Source: Variovorax paradoxus (GTDB lineage: Bacteria; Pseudomonadota; Gammaproteobacteria; Burkholderiales; Burkholderiaceae_C). From it: DNA of 64,000 nt. The notes under the pieces are model-generated. The model searched no databases. It saw only the letters and a program-made list of their open reading frames with translations, and was not told the DNA's origin. The stretch is taken from NCBI RefSeq assembly GCF_018614955.1, contig NZ_JAGGNV010000027.1:124001-188000 (forward strand), written 5' to 3'. Positions within the stretch are counted from its first letter, which is position 1. Each line of letters starts with the position of its first letter. Position numbers and translations under genes: made by a program. This document shows, piece by piece, positions 61,180 through 64,000 of this stretch.

Positions 61180-62208
61180 ATGGACATGCAAATCGCCCTG
61201 ATACTGGGGCAGGACGGTATCGTGAACGGGGCGATCTATGGGCTCATGGCGCTGGCGCTGGTGCTGGTGTTCTCGGTCACCCGCGTCATCTTCATTCCCC
61301 AGGGCGAGTTCGTCGCCTTCAGCGCCTTATCGGTGGTGGCCTTGCAGGCCGGCCGCGTGCCGGCCACGCTATGGCTGCTGGTGGCGCTGGCCGTGATGGC
61401 GCTGGCGGTGGAGCTGTGGCGATGGAAGCGGGGTGCCGTGGTCGACTGGGCTTCGACCCTCGCCTGGTGCGTGGTGCTGCCGCTGGTGGCCTGCGCGCTG
61501 GTGCTGCTGCTGCATCCGGAATCGCTGGTGATGCAGACGCTGACGGCGCTCGCGGTGATCGTGCCGCTCGGCCCGCTGCTCTATCGGCTGGCCTACCGGC
61601 CGCTGGCCGATGCCACCGTGCTCACGCTTTTGATTGTCTCGGTCGCGCTGCACGGCGTGCTGGTCGGCCTGGGCCTGCTCTTCTTCGGCGCCGAGGGTTC
61701 GCGCACGCCGGCCTTCTCGGACCTGCGGCTGGACCTGGGCGGCGTGGCGATCACAGGCCAATCGCTGGTCGTGGTGGCGGTCACGGCCGCGCTGGTGGTG
61801 CTGATGTTCCTTTTCTTCGAACGCTCGATCGTCGGCAAGGCGCTGCGCGCCACCGCGATCAACCGCGTCGGCGCGCGGCTGATGGGCATCCCGACCGGCC
61901 TCTCGGGTGACCTGAGCTTCGCGCTGGCGGCGGCGATCGGCGCGATCTCGGGGCTCCTGATCGCGCCGCTCACCACCATCTACTACGACACCGGCTTCCT
62001 GATCGGCCTCAAGGGCTTCGTGGCCGCCATCGTCGGCGGCCTGGCCAGCTATCCGCTGGCGCTGGTGGGGGCGCTGATCGTGGGCCAGCTCGAAGCCTTC
62101 TCCTCCTTCTGGGCCAGCGCGTTCAAGGAGGTCTTCGTCTTCACGCTGATCATCCCGGTGCTCTGGTGGCGCTCGCTCAGCAGCCGCCATGTGGAGGAGG
62201 AAGAATGA
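61180..62208 (+). CDS. ABC permease LivH-like
   Basis: A 342-residue inner-membrane permease with about eight to ten spans: QDGIVNGAIYGLMALALVLV at the start, LRATAINRVGARLMGIPTG near 225 with the family's R-x-x-A-x-x-x-x-x-A-x-x-x-G loop, and GLKGFVAAIVGGLASYPLAL near 275. ATG 61180 is chosen over the upstream GTG-type starts since the preceding residues are arginine/proline-rich and atypical. The stop overlaps the next start by ATGA. Confidence 0.9.
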   Translation: MDMQIALILGQDGIVNGAIYGLMALALVLVFSVTRVIFIPQGEFVAFSALSVVALQAGRVPATLWLLVALAVMALAVELWRWKRGAVVDWASTLAWCVVLPLVACALVLLLHPESLVMQTLTALAVIVPLGPLLYRLAYRPLADATVLTLLIVSVALHGVLVGLGLLFFGAEGSRTPAFSDLRLDLGGVAITGQSLVVVAVTAALVVLMFLFFERSIVGKALRATAINRVGARLMGIPTGLSGDLSFALAAAIGAISGLLIAPLTTIYYDTGFLIGLKGFVAAIVGGLASYPLALVGALIVGQLEAFSSFWASAFKEVFVFTLIIPVLWWRSLSSRHVEEEE

Positions 62209-64000
62209 CGCGCCGGCACCTGACCCTGGCCTTCGTCGTCCTGCTCGCGGCGGTGTGGGGTTTTCTGCCGGACTTCTCGGTCACCGTGCTCAGCTACATC
62301 GGCCTCTACGCGCTGGTCGCCGCCGGCCTCGTGATGCTGACCGGCGTGGGCGGCATGACCTCCTTCGGCCAGGCCGCCTTCGTCGGCACCGGCGCCTACG
62401 CGACCGCCTGGGTCTGCACCTCGCCGATGGTGGCCGCCGCGATCGGCACGGTGGTGAATCCCGCGCTGCTGCCGTGGATCGGGCTCTTGTTCGGCATCGC
62501 CGTGACCTTCGTCGTGGCCTGGGGATTGGGCGCGATCACGCTGCGGCTCTCGGGCCACTACCTGCCGCTGTGCACCATCGCCTGGGGCCTGAGCTTCTAT
62601 TTCCTGTTCGGCAACCTCGAGTTCCTGGGCGGCCACACGGGGGTGGCCGGCGTGCCGCCGATCGTGGTGACCGGCCTGTCCTTCGCGTCGCCGCGCTCGC
62701 TGGGCCTGGTGATCTGGGGCGTGCTGCTGCTCGCGCTGTGGGCGCTGCACAACCTGCTGGATTCGCGCGAAGGCCGCGCCATCCGCGCGCTGAAGGGCGG
62801 CCGCGTGATGGCCGAGTCGATGGGCGTGGACACCGGGCGCTACCGCATCAAGGTCTTCGTGCTGGCAGCGCTGCTGGCGGCCGTGTCGGGTTGGCTCTAT
62901 GCGCACATGCAGCGCTTCATCAACCCGACGCCCTTCAACCTCAACATCGGCATCGAGTATCTGTTCATGGCGGTGGTCGGCGGCGCCGGCCATCTCTGGG
63001 GCGCGGTGCTCGGCGCCGCGCTGATCACCTTGTTGAAAGAGCAGCTGCAGGACATCCTGCCGCGCCTGCTGGGCTCCAGCGGCAACTTCGAGGTGATCGT
63101 GTTCGGCCTCCTGATGCTGGTGGTGCTGCAGCGCTTTGCCGACGGCCTGTGGCCGACCGCGGCGCGCCTGGGCGGGCGCTTCCTGAAGCCGGTGAAGGCG
63201 CGCGCTCCGCGCCAGACCCTCACGCTGCCGGAGGCCACCCTGCCGGCGCGCGGGCAGATCGTTCTGCAGGCGGATGCCGTGACCAAGCGCTTCGGCGGTC
63301 TGGTCGCCAACGATGCGGTCAGCATGGATGTGAAGGCCGGCGAGATCCATGCGCTGATCGGCCCCAACGGCGCGGGCAAGAGCACCTTCTTCAACATGAT
63401 CTCGGGCGTGGACGATCCCAGCTCGGGCGAGGTGCGGCTGATGGACCGGCCGATGACCGGCCAGCCCTCGCGCGCCTTCGCCGCGCTGGGCCTGGGCCGG
63501 ACCTTCCAGCATGTGCGCCTGCTGGGCCAGCGCCGCGTGATCGAGAACGTCGCGCTCGGCGCGCACCGCCGCGGACAGCGCGGATGGATCGCCTCCATGC
63601 TGCGGCTCGACCGCGCGGAAGAGGCCGCCTTGCTCGCGCAGGCGCGGCACCAGCTCGAGCGCTGCGGGCTCGGCGAGTTCGCGGAGGTGCCGGCAGGCTC
63701 GCTGGCGCTGGGGCAGCAGCGCGTGATCGAGATCGCACGCGCGCTGGCGGGCCATCCGGCGGTGCTGCTGCTCGACGAGCCGGCCGCGGGCCTGCGCCAC
63801 CTGGAAAAACGCGCGCTCGCCACCTTGCTCGACCAGTTGCGTGCCGAGGGGCTGGCGATCCTGGTGGTGGAGCACGACATGGAGTTCGTCATGAACCTGG
63901 CCGATCGCGTGACCGTGCTGGAGTTCGGCGCCGTCATCGCGCGCGGAACGCCGCTCGAAGTGCAGGCCGATCCGAAGGTGCTCGACGCCTACCTCGGCGG
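62205..64000 (+). CDS. fused ABC permease-ATPase (LivM-LivG), partial at window end
   Basis: Starts at ATG 62205 and stays open to the window edge (598 codons so far). Residues ~1-325 are the LivM permease (SYIGLYALVAAGLVMLTGVG, GMTSFGQAAFVGTGAYATAW, YLFMAVVGGAGHLWGAVLGA). Residues ~345 on are the LivG ATPase: LIGPNGAGKSTFFNMISG (Walker A), SLALGQQRVIEIARAL in place of the usual LSGGQQR, then VLLLDEPAAGL (Walker B) and the H-D switch in VEHDMEFVM. It ends near the usual LivG terminus. LivF, the other ATPase, should follow beyond the window. Confidence 0.93.
   Translation, partial: MTRRHLTLAFVVLLAAVWGFLPDFSVTVLSYIGLYALVAAGLVMLTGVGGMTSFGQAAFVGTGAYATAWVCTSPMVAAAIGTVVNPALLPWIGLLFGIAVTFVVAWGLGAITLRLSGHYLPLCTIAWGLSFYFLFGNLEFLGGHTGVAGVPPIVVTGLSFASPRSLGLVIWGVLLLALWALHNLLDSREGRAIRALKGGRVMAESMGVDTGRYRIKVFVLAALLAAVSGWLYAHMQRFINPTPFNLNIGIEYLFMAVVGGAGHLWGAVLGAALITLLKEQLQDILPRLLGSSGNFEVIVFGLLMLVVLQRFADGLWPTAARLGGRFLKPVKARAPRQTLTLPEATLPARGQIVLQADAVTKRFGGLVANDAVSMDVKAGEIHALIGPNGAGKSTFFNMISGVDDPSSGEVRLMDRPMTGQPSRAFAALGLGRTFQHVRLLGQRRVIENVALGAHRRGQRGWIASMLRLDRAEEAALLAQARHQLERCGLGEFAEVPAGSLALGQQRVIEIARALAGHPAVLLLDEPAAGLRHLEKRALATLLDQLRAEGLAILVVEHDMEFVMNLADRVTVLEFGAVIARGTPLEVQADPKVLDAYLG

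Overview
The window reads as chromosomal DNA of a high-G+C betaproteobacterium of the Comamonadaceae, most likely Variovorax or a close relative. The evidence is the strong GC3 bias, the BMP-type purine ABC transporter beside xdhAB and guaD, the Bug-type solute receptor, the proteobacterial IorA/IorB pair, a paaGIKABCDE order with a TetR-type operator, and a family-typical intergenic palindromic repeat. No tRNA, rRNA or CRISPR array was seen. This taxonomy is inferred from gene content, not from a marker gene.

Layout. 0-13.7 kb is accessory: RidA, an adhesin-E-like exported protein, an amidase, two GNAT acetyltransferases, VanZ-like, MHYT and YihY/BrkB membrane proteins, an 8-oxoguanine deaminase, VOC, GAF, HxlR and SnoaL proteins. 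Between 6.0 and 7.7 kb lies a decayed polysaccharide locus (PIG-L deacetylase, undecaprenyl-phosphate sugar transferase, LysR tail), and a second decayed coding patch sits near 11.0-11.5 kb. From 20.7 down to 13.7 kb on the minus strand runs a six-gene operon: PQQ-type sugar dehydrogenase, dihaem cytochrome c, IorA, IorB, Bug receptor, hotdog thioesterase, with a divergent LysR.

21.8-29.0 kb is a compact catabolic module. A LacI regulator faces a TRAP transporter (DctP plus fused DctQM), a VOC protein, a RuBisCO-like protein and a DUF1537 sugar-acid kinase. The pairing of the last two matches the 3-oxo-isoapionate branch of apiose/apionate catabolism, but with a different transporter and no visible oxidoreductase. 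It is the best candidate here for an incompletely described pathway.

30.9-52.9 kb is a purine-salvage and degradation region: xdhAB, LysR, NCS2 permease, a nucleoside-type ABC transporter (ATPase, two permeases, two BMP binding proteins), a Rieske oxygenase, adenine deaminase and guanine deaminase. It is interrupted by an intact IS1634-like element (1947 bp, 13-bp inverted repeats, 6-bp target duplication) and by two exopolysaccharide-type genes. Three copies of a Comamonadaceae-type palindromic repeat lie here; two are read as short open frames that end in ATGA on the start codon of the next gene.

52.9-64.0 kb is phenylacetate degradation: paaY divergent from paaG-paaI-paaK-paaABCDE, with a promoter and TetR-type operator in between, followed by a branched-chain-amino-acid-type ABC transporter whose permease and ATPase are fused and run off the window end. 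IorAB makes aryl-acetyl-CoA from aryl-pyruvates in known systems, so it could feed the Paa pathway.

Several accessory genes (near 3.3, 6.1, 6.3, 7.2, 11.2 and 29.3 kb) carry single-base-type frameshifts while the core operons are intact. This fits pseudogene decay, but assembly error cannot be excluded from sequence alone.
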